From Tenrec ecaudatus (taxonomy: Eukaryota; Chordata; Mammalia; Afrosoricida; Tenrecidae), in the NCBI RefSeq assembly GCF_050624435.1, contig NC_134538.1, positions 129,252,937 through 129,316,936 of the forward strand: a stretch of 64,000 nucleotides of DNA, read 5' to 3'. Of this stretch, positions 34,750 through 46,184 are shown in pieces. The number at the start of each line of letters is the position of its first letter. Position 1 is the stretch's first letter. The notes beneath the pieces were generated by a model. It saw only the letters and a program-made list of their open reading frames with translations, did no database searches and was not told where the DNA came from. The position numbers were made by a program, and so were the translations under genes.

Positions 34750-35570
34750 ATGCAGTTATATTCAAATTACTCACCATCCTCTGTGATGAAGAAATTGAAT
34801 AATTCTCCCTATTTATTCAGTCTGAAATTAAGGAAAAATGCAAGCAAAGCACTTTGCTAATTATTGAAAATTGGCATGCAAATGTTGGAAACACAGAATA
34901 AGAGACCGTAATTGAAAAATATGTCCTTGGTATTGAATGTGAAGATCTCATAATAGAATTTTGTAAGACCAACCTCTTCTTCACTGCATATGTCACTTTA
35001 AACTCCATATACAGCAAGTATGCACGTGAAATTCAGCAGGTGGAATCCACAAGAATCAAATGGACTCTGTCTGTATGAATAAATGATGGAAAAGCTCAAT
35101 AATAGTGGCCAAAATGAGCCCAGAGAGTGACGTTGGAAAAGACCATCAATTGCTAATCTATAAGTTCAGGTTGAAGTTGAAGAAAATTAAAACAAGGTCA
35201 TGAGAGCCAAAATATAACATTGAGAATGTCGCAGTTGAGTTCCAAGAGCGTCTGAAGCACAAATTTAACATAGTGAACATTAATGAAGGAGATCTGATGC
35301 GTTGTGAGATGACATCAAGAACATTACACATGAGGAATGCAAAAGGTCATTAAAACAACAACAATGAAAGAAAATATCAAAGTAGATGTCAGAAGAGACT
35401 GTGAAACTTGTTCCTTATATTAGAGCAGCTGAAGCAAATGGAAGAAATAATCCAGTAAAAGATCCGAATAACATGTCCAAAGGGTAGTTTAAGTAGACAA
35501 GTAAAATATTATAATGAACTATGCAAAGACCTGGAGCTCAAAAAGGAAAGGACAAAGAGTCCGTACATCT
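34750..35570 (+). pseudogene. RTE LINE, endonuclease region
   Basis: The translation shows decayed apurinic-type endonuclease motifs of an RTE protein: 'IIENWHANVG' (usual form GDWNAKVG), then 'IEFCKTN' and 'ESTRIKWTL'. These lie in the order expected for an endonuclease upstream of the reverse transcriptase. The frame is closed by many stops. It follows a 3' end of the same family, so at least two insertions or a rearrangement are involved. Confidence 0.55.
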
Positions 35571-36289
35571 CAAGTTAAAAGTATGGGATTCAGCCCCACA
35601 GGTGGACGAGTCCTTAGGAGTGGTGTGAACAGTTAAGGAAAAAATAAATTAGACAGAAAAGATGGGGTGCTGGGGTCCATCTCCAATGTTGGAATAAGAG
35701 CAAGTAACAGCACATTTATATAATAGCAAGGCATGCAGGCCTCCATCAGGCACATACACAGCTGACTGGGCAAAATGTGAATCTTGAGATATGCCGAGTT
35801 TCTTGGGAGAACACTTCATGATATGTAAGAAGCCTGTAGGAGACAAAGGAGTGGTTGACCCCTAACCTGATAGGGACATAGGGAAGTTGACTTGCTCTTA
35901 AAGAGGCAACCTTTTAGCTGCGTAGGAGGAGCCAGGTACCTATATGAGATAGCTTTACTGTAGCATCTTAATAGAGGACAGTTGTGGGAAAAAACGCTCT
36001 CTGGATTACATGTGCTTTCACTTTTATCTATATTCTCATGACTCTGAAGAATTTCCTCTAACACTAGTGCTGATCTTCAAAGTCCTGTGCTCTTAAGTGT
36101 AGAGATTAGGCCACTTATACTTTCATCCAGGTTCCCAGTTTTCCACACTAAAGGAAAAATCCCAGGGTGGAGTTGAATCACTGAAAGATTATATAGGCTA
36201 AATATTGAAAAAAACATAGGGGCTTCAAAAAAAAGATAGAAGGAATATACAGGATCACTGTACAAAAAATGTTTGGTCAATGTTCAATA
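35571..36289. other. Unclassified DNA between RTE pieces
   Basis: No recognisable gene is seen. It may be an insertion that split the RTE, since RTE-like sequence resumes on the right. Confidence 0.35.
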
Positions 36290-36660
36290 ATTCCAAAAGG
36301 TAGCATATGATCAAGGACGGACAACCGTGAAGGAGGAGGACTACAGCAAACTGAAAATAGGGCTCCAAGAATGGACAGTGGACCAAAAGAAATGTTTAAA
36401 CAAACTGATGAAGCACTGAAGCATTTGCTTAACTATTCCACGAAATCTGGCTTGCTATCTGGCCAACCAACTGGAAAGATCCATATTTATGCCAATTCCA
36501 AAAAGAGAGGAACCAACGGAATGAGAAAATTATTAAATAATAATATTAATATTATTTTCAAAATTTTTTTTGCTGAAGATTCAACAATGGTTGCAGAAGC
36601 ATCTTGACAGGGAGCTCTCAGAAATTCAAGGCAGATTTAGAAGATGGTTTGGTGTGCGGT
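36290..36660 (+). pseudogene. RTE LINE, reverse transcriptase N-terminal part
   Basis: It shows 'aaactgatgaagcactgaag', 'atttatgccaattccaaaaa' and 'caacaatggttgcagaagca'. The same blocks occur at 46770-46960 and 48690-48715. Confidence 0.65.
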
Positions 36661-38054
36661 GTTTTTCTCAGCTATGCATAGGGTGGCTGTTAATTGTAAC
36701 TAGCTTGACAAAATCTAGTTGCAACAGAATCAAAAATTATATTTTCCAGTGCATCAAATATATTCAAAAATAATTATTAGACTAATTGCCTTCTTATTTT
36801 CTTTTAAAAAATATGATAAAATATAATTTATTGGATTTAAAGGTTCATGTAAAGACCTAATGATTTAAGTTATATTAAAAACAGATAAGGGCAGTTGTAC
36901 CTGTATCAGGAGCCTATTAGTTCTTCAATGAGAAGCTAAGCTCTGCTGTTTAGAGCTGTATGAGTCTGCTAAACATAGATCCAAACTGCCAGACCTATAA
37001 TTTAAGTAAATGTCATCACTGAAAAGGTAGATTTAATCTTTACCTTCTAATTGCTTCAATGGATATGCTATTTTTCTTAAAATCTCCAATAAGTGGTTTT
37101 AACATTCAAGTTTGTATTGTGTGATTTGTGTAGCTGTGAAAATTCATCAGCCACTCAAACTCCGGGGCTTATTGCTCTTCTTTTTCCCCATAAGCTCAAA
37201 TAATTCTAACCTCAGGATGTGTTGAATCTGCCCAATTATCTTTATCTTCACAGGTCCTGTTCTTGTTTTCCCACCTTTTCTCCCAATAGTCGCAAGAATG
37301 ATCAGTTTCCAGACTCTATATTATTCTACTCTGCTTCAAAAATTCTGGGGACTTCTGCTTGTGCTTCAAATAAATATAAACTACTTACATTGACTATGAT
37401 GCTTTATGTAATCTAAATTATATATAATTCCTTTAGCTCACATATCAACCCCTTGCTCACTGTGCTTTAGCAATGCTGAACTTCTCTATGTTCTTCAAGA
37501 ACACTAAGATTTTTACTACCCCAGGACCATGCCAGATGATGCTCCCCACTTGCCCATGCACTCTGCTCTCCTCATATGCCCCAGGTGGCCTCCTCAGCAT
37601 TCAGACCCCTGCACCCTCATGTCCTTTTAGGTGCATTCATCACCGGGTATCTATAGAAAATCCAATGAAACCCAAAGTTGGTCTTCTCAGGGGTTTGCAA
37701 GTTATAGCTTACAAGTCTGTTTTCCTGAAGTAAATAAAGTTTAATTAAAACACTGCTTTTATCATTTGTTTACATATTGGCCACAACCTCTTATGCTACA
37801 ACATCAGAGTAAAATAATAAAAAAGGGATAATATAACATTTAAACCAAACAAAAGAGAACAACAACAAAAAAAACCTATAGCAGCCATTGAATCAACTCT
37901 GACTCATAGTGACCCCGTGGAAATCAAGGTGTAACTATGCTTAATAAGGTTTGCAAAAACAAACAAAAAAAACAACTGGGGTTTTGGAAGTAGGTCACCT
38001 GGAGCTGGACTTTCTTCTAAGGAAAATTTAAATGAACTCTAACTTGCATGTGAC
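36661..38054. other. AT-rich unique DNA with one AfroSINE fragment
   Basis: No gene is recognised. A short antisense AfroSINE tail ('gcagccattgaatcaactct') lies at 37875-37955. Confidence 0.45.
37875..37955 (-). mobile_element. AfroSINE tail fragment, antisense
   Basis: It shows 'ccattgaatcaactctgact' followed by 'catagtgaccccgtgg'. Confidence 0.6.
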
Positions 38055-38990
38055 CCATAGAAAATATACTATCAGATATCAAAGAACAAAAAATCATACC
38101 ATTGTGTGCTCACCTCCCCATAAGATCGCTGAAGACAAATGGGTACATAAGCAAAAGTGGTGAAGAAAGCTGATGTTGCCCGGCTATCAAAAGATAGAGC
38201 GCTTGCGGTCTTAAAGGCTTGAAGGTAAACAAACAGCCATCTAGCTCAGAAGCAACAGAGCCCACATGGAAGAAGCACACCAGCCTGTGTGATCATGAGG
38301 TGTTGAAGGGATCAGGTACCGGCATCAAAGAACAAAATCATATCATTGTGAACGAGGGGGGGGGGTGCAGATTGGGGACCCAAAGCCCATCTATAGGCAA
38401 TTGGACATCCCCTTACAGAAGGATCAGGGAGAGGAGACAAGCCAGTCAGGGTGCAGTTTAGCAACGATAAAACATACAACTTTCCACTAGTTCCTAAATG
38501 CTTCCACCCTACCGATTATCATGATCCCAATTCTACCTTACAAATCTGGCTAGACCAGAGGATGTATACTGGTACAGATAAGAACTGGAAGCACAGGGAA
38601 TCTAGGACAGATAATCCCTTCAGGACCAGTGCTGAGAGTGGCGATACCTGGAAGGTTGAGTGAGGGTCAAGTGGATAGGGGGAACCTATTATAAGGATTT
38701 ATATATAACATCCTCCCTCAGGGATGGACAACAGAAAAATTGGTGAAGGGAGACGTTGGATAGTGTAAGATATGACAAAATAATAATTTATAAATTATCA
38801 AGGGTTCACGAGGAAGGGGGAGTGGGGAGGGAGGGGAAAAGAAGGAGGAGCTGATACCAAGGGCTCAGGTAGAAAGCAAATATTTTGAGAATGATGATGG
38901 CAACAAATGTACAAATGTGCTTGACACAATGGATATATGTATGGATTATGATAAGAGTTGTATGAGCCCCCAATAAAATGATTTTAGAAA
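38055..38990 (+). mobile_element. L1 3' UTR copy
   Basis: It starts inside the first of two tandem internal units ('tcaaagaacaaaaaatcata', then 'gatcgctgaagacaaatggg') and ends 'gagcccccaataaaatgatt' before an A-rich tail. It is 5'-truncated. No coding function. Confidence 0.82.
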
Positions 38991-39199
38991 AAGAAAGAAG
39001 AAGAATATATGCTAACAGATCCTTAAAAAAACATTTATCAAACAGTGCACTATAGAATTATTCTGAACACAATCAGATAGTGTTTTATATTCATGCATGT
39101 TTTGCTGTTGACTGTCTGTGACCTGTAGGAGAACAGAAACTGTCCTGTCTTATCTCTTAATAGCTCCCTTGTACATATCTCCAGAAACATGTTATTGTG

Positions 39200-39392
39200 T
39201 TGAGTGCCATCAAGTTGATTTCAACTCATAGTGATATTGAATGTCATTGTGCAGCAGAGTGCAATGACAGAAGTTTCTAGCTGTAATCTTTACACGACTC
39301 CAGGCCTCTTCTTCTGAGGAACCACTGATGGATTAGAACTGTCAACCTTGGGCATAGCAGCCAAATGCTTAGCCACTGAGGTACCAGGACTT
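39200..39392 (-). mobile_element. AfroSINE, antisense
   Basis: It shows 'gagtgccatcaagttgattt', 'gctgtaatctttacacgact' and 'gcttagccactgaggtacca', nearly full length. Confidence 0.78.
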
Positions 39393-39684
39393 TTTTTCCA
39401 TACCAGACTTCAAATAAATATGATTTGAACATTAAATAAACATTAGAATCTATTTAGAATTCTAGTTGTGTGATAGATTGACATACCATTTAGCAATTTG
39501 CTGTTTCTTTTTAGCAGAGTGAGTTTCTTCTGTCACAGTCAGCTCTATGATTTGTGGTTCATTTTTGTGAGATGGGTTGGCTCTCCTTACTCAATTATTG
39601 ATATTTTTGTTGTTTGTCATTGTTTTGATTCACAGGAAAATTATGAATAAAGAGGGTAGATTTGCTCTCCTGCATTTGTTGTTG

Positions 39685-39815
39685 CTTTTGTTGTTCTGAT
39701 TCATAGTGATGCTATAAATAGAACTTTCCATAGGACTTCCTAGGCTGTAATCTTTAGAGGAACAAATCCTCAGGTTTTTTCTTCCATGGAGGAGTTGATG
39801 TGTTCTGGCTGCTGG
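39685..39815 (-). mobile_element. AfroSINE, antisense, partial
   Basis: It shows 'ctgattcatagtgatgctat' and 'ggctgtaatctttagaggaa'. Confidence 0.6.
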
Positions 39816-40385
39816 CCTTAACAGTAGACGACTCACCAACTCAGCCTTAATAGTGGATGACTCAGCCAGCTCAGAAGGCCCCTTTGATTTGATTTGCTCT
39901 GGTGAATAAACGATGTTCAGATGGCCTGAATATAAATTTTGAGCAGACACTACACTATTCAGTTCTTGGCCTACCAATGCATTTCCATTAGGGATGAAGC
40001 AGTAGACTTGATTATTCACTGCTTCATCATGTGCTTTAGGAAGTAAAGATCTAGTTGAAATTATTGATGGGGATCTTACAAAGAGAAATACATTTTGTAT
40101 GGCAAGGCACATAGATTTGTGAATTCTATGGTATCACAGTCTTATATATCCAAAACTAGTTGCTTCAAAGAATATGTTGATAAAAGTGAAATAGTTTATA
40201 AGTCAATGAAGTCTGCTTCATACTTTGTAGACAGGGTTCCCCATTGCAACCAGGAGTGTCCAATGTATCCTTACTAGTGGTTCTTATATTAGGTGATTGA
40301 AAATCAATAGCAGTGATGGTTTTCAGATGATGTTCCGATGATATAGGAAACATTATGAAGTATTGAATCACTTTGAGGAGCTTTA
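39816..40385. other. Unique DNA
   Basis: No gene is recognised. The minus-strand frame at 39630-40112 overlaps the AfroSINE and has no family match. Confidence 0.4.
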
Positions 40386-40605
40386 GGGAACCTTGATGGC
40401 ATAGTAGTATGCCTTGGGCTATGAACTTCAAGGTCTGTATTTGGAAAATACCAGCTGCTCCTCATGAGATGGATGGGGCTTTTGACTATAGTACAGTTAC
40501 AGTCTCAGAAACTCACAGGTGTAGACTCAATCCCTTCCTATAGGGTTGCTATGAGTCAACACGGTCTCCATGACAGTGAGTTTGCAGTTTTGTTTTGTTG
40601 TTGTG
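40386..40605 (+). mobile_element. AfroSINE
   Basis: It shows 'ggaaccttgatggcatagta', 'cagttacagtctcagaaact', 'tagggttgctatgagtcaac' and the tail 'catgacagtgagtttgcag'. This is a near full-length copy. Confidence 0.82.
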
Positions 40606-40709
40606 TTATCTTAAATACTTAAGCTTTTATCACTAATTATTAAATTACTAAAGAGAATTTTAAACAGGAAAAAGAGAAAAAATATATATACATTTCAATC
40701 AGAAGTTGT

Positions 40710-41340
40710 TAACCACACTGAATGTTCAGAGTTGGGTGGGACAGCATATGGCTATATATCCTATGGTTGCATCACATATCTTGGTTTCTTTTGTTTTGTC
40801 ATTGTATTAAAATGAAATATTTTGGTATGGGTCTTCAGGCCCTGTCTTTGTAACTGCCACAAAATGATTGGGTGGGATCACAAAAATAGGGGGTGTGCAG
40901 TATTTAAAGAGGGTTTTGGTCAATTTTTCCATTTCAGTGGGTATATAAATGAGCCTTCTCCAAAGCAGGAAGAGAGAGAATTCCATAACCATCAAGAAAG
41001 AAGAGCCACCAGCAGAGAAAGTGCAAGAGCCCTGTCTAAAATGGTCAGTGGAGGATGGAACGAGTGGCCAAAGTATCAAGATAATGAGGCAGAGCAGAGG
41101 AGCAGCACTGAGAGGAGGCAGTGACCAGCTCCCTTCCCCACAGAACCTGGCTGAGAAGCGGAGCTTGCTAAGAGAGACATGCTTGCCAGGATGTTTGAGA
41201 AGAGACACTGCAAACAAAAGACCTTCTATTTGTATAATAACTTATGCTTGTATCCTTCGTACTTTCCCCAATAAACTCCATAGTCATATGTGTTGTCTGT
41301 AATTTTTGCATAATCATCACAATAAATTATCAAGCCCAGC
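40710..41340 (+). repeat. LTR-like segment, unclassified
   Basis: A TATA-like box ('gggtatataaatgag') near 40940 is followed about 330 bp later by an AATAAA signal near 41269 and a T-rich stretch. That layout is typical of a solitary LTR. Part of its 5' half recurs at 890-1020. The boundaries and the viral class are not known, and there is no coding sequence of retroviral type. Confidence 0.35.
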
Positions 41341-41392
41341 ACAAACATTAATTGCTGTGGGAAAGATGGTGGATGTTTTTAGAGTTTATTTA

Positions 41393-41895
41393 TTTATTAA
41401 ATCATTTTATTGGGGCTCTTACATCTCTTACCACAATCCATACATTCATCCATTGTGTCAAGCACATTTGCATGAATGCTACCATCATCATTTTCAAAGC
41501 ATATCAGCTCCTCATTTCCCCCCTCCCTCCCCCACCCTCCCTCCCTCCTGAAACCTTGATAAGTTATAGATTGTTATTTTTGTATCTTACATTGTCCTCT
41601 GTTGCCCTTCACCCACTTTTCTGTTGTTTGTCACCCTGTGATCAATATTTGCTTTCTCTCCCCACCTTCCCCTAATCCTCCTGGTTTCTCTACTCTCATT
41701 GTTGGCCCTGAGGGGTTTATCTATCCTGGATACCCTTTATTGTGGGCTCTTATCTGTAGCAGTGTGCATGTTCTGGTCTAATCCGATTTGTAAGGTAGAA
41801 TTGGGGTCATGATATTGGGGGGAAGGAAGCATTAAAGAACTAGAGGAAAGTTGTGTGTTTCATCAGTGCTCTACTGCACCCTGACTGGCTGACAG
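41393..41895 (-). mobile_element. L1 3' UTR copy, antisense
   Basis: It begins with the reverse complement of the family tail ('atcattttattggggctctt') and passes 'aaggtagaattggggtcatg' to end near 'ctgactggctgaca'. It is a 5'-truncated insertion. Confidence 0.8.
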
Positions 41896-43844
41896 TTGAT
41901 TTTTAATAATCAATATTTAGATTATCTAATCACATGAATTTATTCCCAGTTAATCATAGATAATATAAGTTACAAATCTGATATCATATTGACAACATAC
42001 TTTCCCGAAACTTTGGATCCATTGAGCTTTCTACTCATAGAAGTATATGAAAATGTCTATTTTACTAATTGCTCACTAACAGTAATATATTTTGGAGGTT
42101 TGTTTTTACTTTTTGATAATTTAATGGGAAAAGAGTCTTTATTCTTTTATTTCATATTTCTTCAAATAGTTCCACTAATCCGACAACAATATTTGTAAAA
42201 TACTAAATTTTTCTTTGTAATAGGATATATTTTTATATTCTATTCTATACCATTTATCTGTACCAAAGTAATTTATATTGTGCATCCTATAGTTCTATAT
42301 TTTTAGTCAATCTGTATTTTACTATTGATACTAGCTAATGTTTTCTGAGTTCTTATGGTGTGGTAGCCACTCTGTAAAACATATGAATCTCACTTTAATA
42401 GGTGTGTACACATTTGTAGTATTTTATTTTTTTAAAGAAACACATTTTATTATTATTTAATGAACTGATATTACTAACAATTTCCTTTGTCTTTCAGTGT
42501 CTCTGATATAAACAAAATTATTCCTGATATATGTAAAAATCTATTCAATTGTTATTTTTCATTTATCCAATTGTTATTTTTTATTTTCAATAAATCTTTG
42601 CCAATTTTTTGTGTGTCTCTTCACCTCTAAATACAGGTAGAGTGTGAAAATCATCTAATCTAACAGCCCTTTAATGTAACTGAAGTTTAGCCCACTTATG
42701 AGTATTTTGATAATTAATACTAGAACATTAATAATATACTAGTTTTTCAATGCTATATGTCCCTTTAAAATAAATGAATTCAAAATGTTTATCTTCTTTT
42801 ATATTTTACTCTTAAATGCTTAGAAATGTGTACACAATCTTCATTGCTTAATATTTAACTTTTACATTTTTCTGAACAAGTACTTTAGATTCTAAATATC
42901 TATTACACTTTTAACAGCAGCACACAGATAAACCTCACAAGCCAATCTTATTTTCCCCTTTGTTTTTTTAAAAAGTGGGTGAGTGATTAAGGTGAAATTT
43001 TATAAAGAAAATTTGCTTCCCATTCAATAATTAATTGACATATCGATCCACAACATAGCTTTCAATGCCACTTCCTTGCTGTGTCTCCAATCCCTTTTTC
43101 CTATCCCTTCCTACTTTATGATCTTTATTCTGAGGCAGATACTATCTCAATGTCAGTTCTGTACATCAAGGACAGTTTGATATTCAAGAGGGTCCTCAAT
43201 AATCTAGCTTGGTATGATTATGGATGAAAGTCTCTGACTTCCAGTTCATGCGATCTTTTCCTAATCTCACACACACACCTGTGCTACTCTGCTCATTGTT
43301 TCAAAATCATGAATTTAAAATGGCATATTATTCTATATTCAGATTTTAAATAATATAAATGTAAAATTTTGTGATAAAATAAGGCAGGTGCATCTGAATT
43401 TCTGAATTTCTCTCTTTCTTCCCCCTGGGAAATGGGTGCCGTCACTGGAACTACCATAACTCACTACTGAAAACAAGCACTACATCACTGATTCTATCAA
43501 GATATTCAACATTTCAATGACACACTTCTTAAAAATTCCTTTCTTAATATATTCTCCTAAAATATTTTATTTCTAAGGGAATATATTAGAACCATGTTTT
43601 AAGAGGGCAACGTTTTCTAGATGCCAGTTTTAAACTTTGCCTCTTCAGATTCTTGGGATTCAAGGAGATATCTTAGGAATGGGGACAGATGGGACAATGA
43701 GTAGGCAGCTTCCTGTGGCCATTATCCTTTCAATCAGGGATGTTGTAGTTACTATACTTTTAGATCCCACTCAAATATCGATTTAAATTGATTTGTCATA
43801 CACCTGTTAGAAAATATGATAGAACTGTCGGTGTGGTGTAATAA
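41896..43844. other. Very AT-rich unique DNA
   Basis: No gene, RNA or recognised repeat is seen. A short CA run lies near 43270. Confidence 0.45.
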
Positions 43845-44153
43845 TAATGTTTTTGTGTGTACCACTGTTCATAGCAGCAGCAGTAAAGAGATCCAAAGAT
43901 GTGTTACATTCAGTAAATCTAAAGTATTGAAAAGAAAATGTGCTACTTTGAGGACTGAGGTGCATCTGACTCAAGTTATGGTATTTTCAGTTGCCTTATA
44001 TGCATGTGAAAATTGGACATTATAATCAGGAAGACGATAAAGAATGGATGTGTTTGAATTGTGGTGCTAGGGAAGAATATTGAAAGTACCATGGACTGCT
44101 AAAAGGACAAACAGCTCTGTTTGGAAAAAAGACAGCCAGAATACTCCTTGGAG
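43845..44153 (+). pseudogene. RTE LINE, C-terminal part
   Basis: The frame at 43816-44025 encodes 'TLRTEVHLTQVMVFSVALYA', a conserved C-terminal RTE stretch. It is followed by a decayed 3' portion up to the SPIN boundary. Confidence 0.65.
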
Positions 44154-44347
44154 CAGCAGTTCTCAACCTGTGGGTCATGGTCCCTTTGCAGGGCAAACGA
44201 CCCTTTCACAGGGGTTGCCCAATTCATAACAGTAGCAAAATTACAGTTATGAAGTAGCAACAGTAAAAAATATTATGGTTGAGTGGTCACTACAACATCA
44301 GGAACTGGAATAAAGGGTCATGGCATTAGGATCATTGAGAACCACTG
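44154..44347 (+). mobile_element. SPIN-like short hAT element (194 bp)
   Basis: It starts 'cagcagttctcaacctgtgg' and ends 'attgagaaccactg'. Between them are 'cataacagtagcaaaattac' and 'agttatgaagtagcaacag', as in the other SPIN copies. The flanks (ccttggag and atttaggt) do not form a convincing duplication, so one side may have been lost or rearranged. Confidence 0.8.
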
Positions 44348-44401
44348 ATTTAGGTTAGTTCAAAAAGCACAGCTAGAAAATCATAGACATTTTTATTAAA
44401 A

Positions 44402-45197
44402 ATATGAATAGGTCTTAAAGATTTGAAGATATCGAGCTCAGAAGCAACGAAGCCCAAGTGGAAGAAGCACACCAGCCTGTGTGATCACGAGATGTCAAAG
44501 GGAAGAGGTATCAGTCATCAAAGAACAAAAAAATTATATCATTATGAATGAGTGGGAGGGCAGATTGGGAACTCAAAGCCCATCTGTAGGCAACTGGACA
44601 TCCTCTTACAGAAGGGTCTCTGGGAGGAGACAAACCAGTTAGAGTGCAGTGTAGCAACAATGAAACATATAACTTTACTCTAGTTCCTAAATGCTTCCTT
44701 CCCACCCACTATCATGATCCCAATTCTACTTTACAAATCTGGCAAGACCAGAGGATGTACACTGGTACAGATAAGAACTGGAAACACAGAGAATCCAGGA
44801 CAGATGATCCCCTCAGGACCAGTGGTGAGAGTGGCGATACCGGGAGGGTGGAGGAAAGGTGGGGTAGAGAGGGGGAACCTATTATAAGGATCTACATATA
44901 ACCACCTCCCTGAGGGACGGACAGTGGAGAAGTGGGTGAAGGGAGATGTCGGACAATGTAAGATATGACAAAATAATAATTTATAAATTATCAAGTGTTC
45001 ATGAGGGTGGAGAGAGCAGTAAGGGAGGGGAGAAATGAGGATCTGATGCCAGGAGCTTAAGTGGAGAGATAATGTTTAGAATGATGAGGGTAACAAATGT
45101 ACACATGTGCTTTATACAATTGATACAATTGTATACAATTGATACAATGGATACATGTATGGACTGTGATGAGAGTTGTATGAGCCCCTAATAAAAT
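44402..45197 (+). mobile_element. L1 3' UTR copy
   Basis: It runs from 'aataggtcttaaagatttga' to 'gagcccctaataaaatggtt' with the usual middle blocks. A short 'gatacaattgtatacaattg' duplication sits near the end (about 45119-45150). Confidence 0.82.
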
Positions 45198-45249
45198 GGT
45201 TAAAAGATATATCAATATGTGAAACTAATTCTTTTGCTTTTATTTTTAA

Positions 45250-45345
45250 TCTGCCATTTACATTTGTATACTACTGAAAGCAGTTTTGCCATTCCTCAGA
45301 AACTCACTGGGCAGTTAGTTCTACCCTTCCCTGTGGGTCAACATT
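45250..45345 (+). mobile_element. AfroSINE fragment
   Basis: It shows 'ctcagaaactcactgggcag' and 'ttctacccttccctgtgggt'. Confidence 0.45.
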
Positions 45346-45610
45346 GACTTTGTCTAACATACTTTGGAGATGTTGTCAGGAGACAGCACCCTTTGGAGAA
45401 TGACATCATGCTTGGTGGTGAAGCAGTGGAAGAGCCGAAGACTTTCAAAGAGATGCATTGGCACAACGGCTGCAATAATGACTTCCAGCACAGGCACAGT
45501 CCTGGGGAAGGCACAGGACTGGGCAGTGTTCTGTTCTGTTGTGCACAGCGTCGCTATGTGAGGGAACAGACTCCATGGCACAGAACAACAGCAAGGAGAA
45601 CAGCAGCAAT
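45346..45610 (+). mobile_element. RTE LINE 3' end
   Basis: It shows 'tgacatcatgcttggtggtg', 'aggactgggcagtgttctgt' and the RTE tail 'agaacaacagcaaggag'. It lacks a reading frame. Confidence 0.75.
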
Positions 45611-45949
45611 ATTCTTCTTTAAGAATTTTTTTGGTAGATAACTAGGTGAAGAGGTTTATATTTCAGGCCATCAGCTCTTTATCCAACTGTTCAAACCATT
45701 ACTTAATCCACACCACTATATTCTAATCCATTTCCTCTCCCTTGATGTCTCTTCTTCTAAAAGGCCCCCATTCCCCTGCATACTCAGTTCTATAATTATC
45801 TCTTCTATCTCATTGCTTCATATCCCACCTTAACTCTCTCTCCCTTGGGACACCCTCATCCCCCAAATCTGGTATATTACTTTGCCTTCATTTTTAGAAC
45901 AATGTTATGAAGAAAATGACTTTTTGATGCATAAGTGGGAGAAATTCCT
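45611..45949. other. Pyrimidine-rich unclassified DNA
   Basis: It resembles the C/T-rich antisense L1 3' UTR in composition, but no landmark matches firmly. Confidence 0.3.
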
Positions 45950-46165
45950 TGGCAGTCCAATTGGTTAATATACCTGTCTGCTGATCAAAAGATGGGAAGT
46001 TCAAGTCTTTTGAGTGATACCTGAGGGGGAAAAAATGGTCTGGTATTCACTTCCAAAAGAAAAAAAATCAGTCATTGACATATTTAAGGAGTACATGCAG
46101 TTCTACTCTGACACATATGGTGTTATCATGAATTGGAATCGACTTGACACCAACTAGTTTTCACC
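45950..46165 (+). mobile_element. AfroSINE
   Basis: It shows 'ccttggcagtccaattggtt', 'gatgggaagttcaagtcttt', 'gcagttctactctgacacat' and 'ggaatcgacttgacaccaac', near full length. Confidence 0.78.
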
Positions 46166-46184
46166 CTAATGAAATTAGGCAACG

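Noticed and set aside
40822..41302. Overlapping 100- and 117-codon plus-strand frames
   Set aside because: They fall in the LTR-like segment in two frames and show no protein family.
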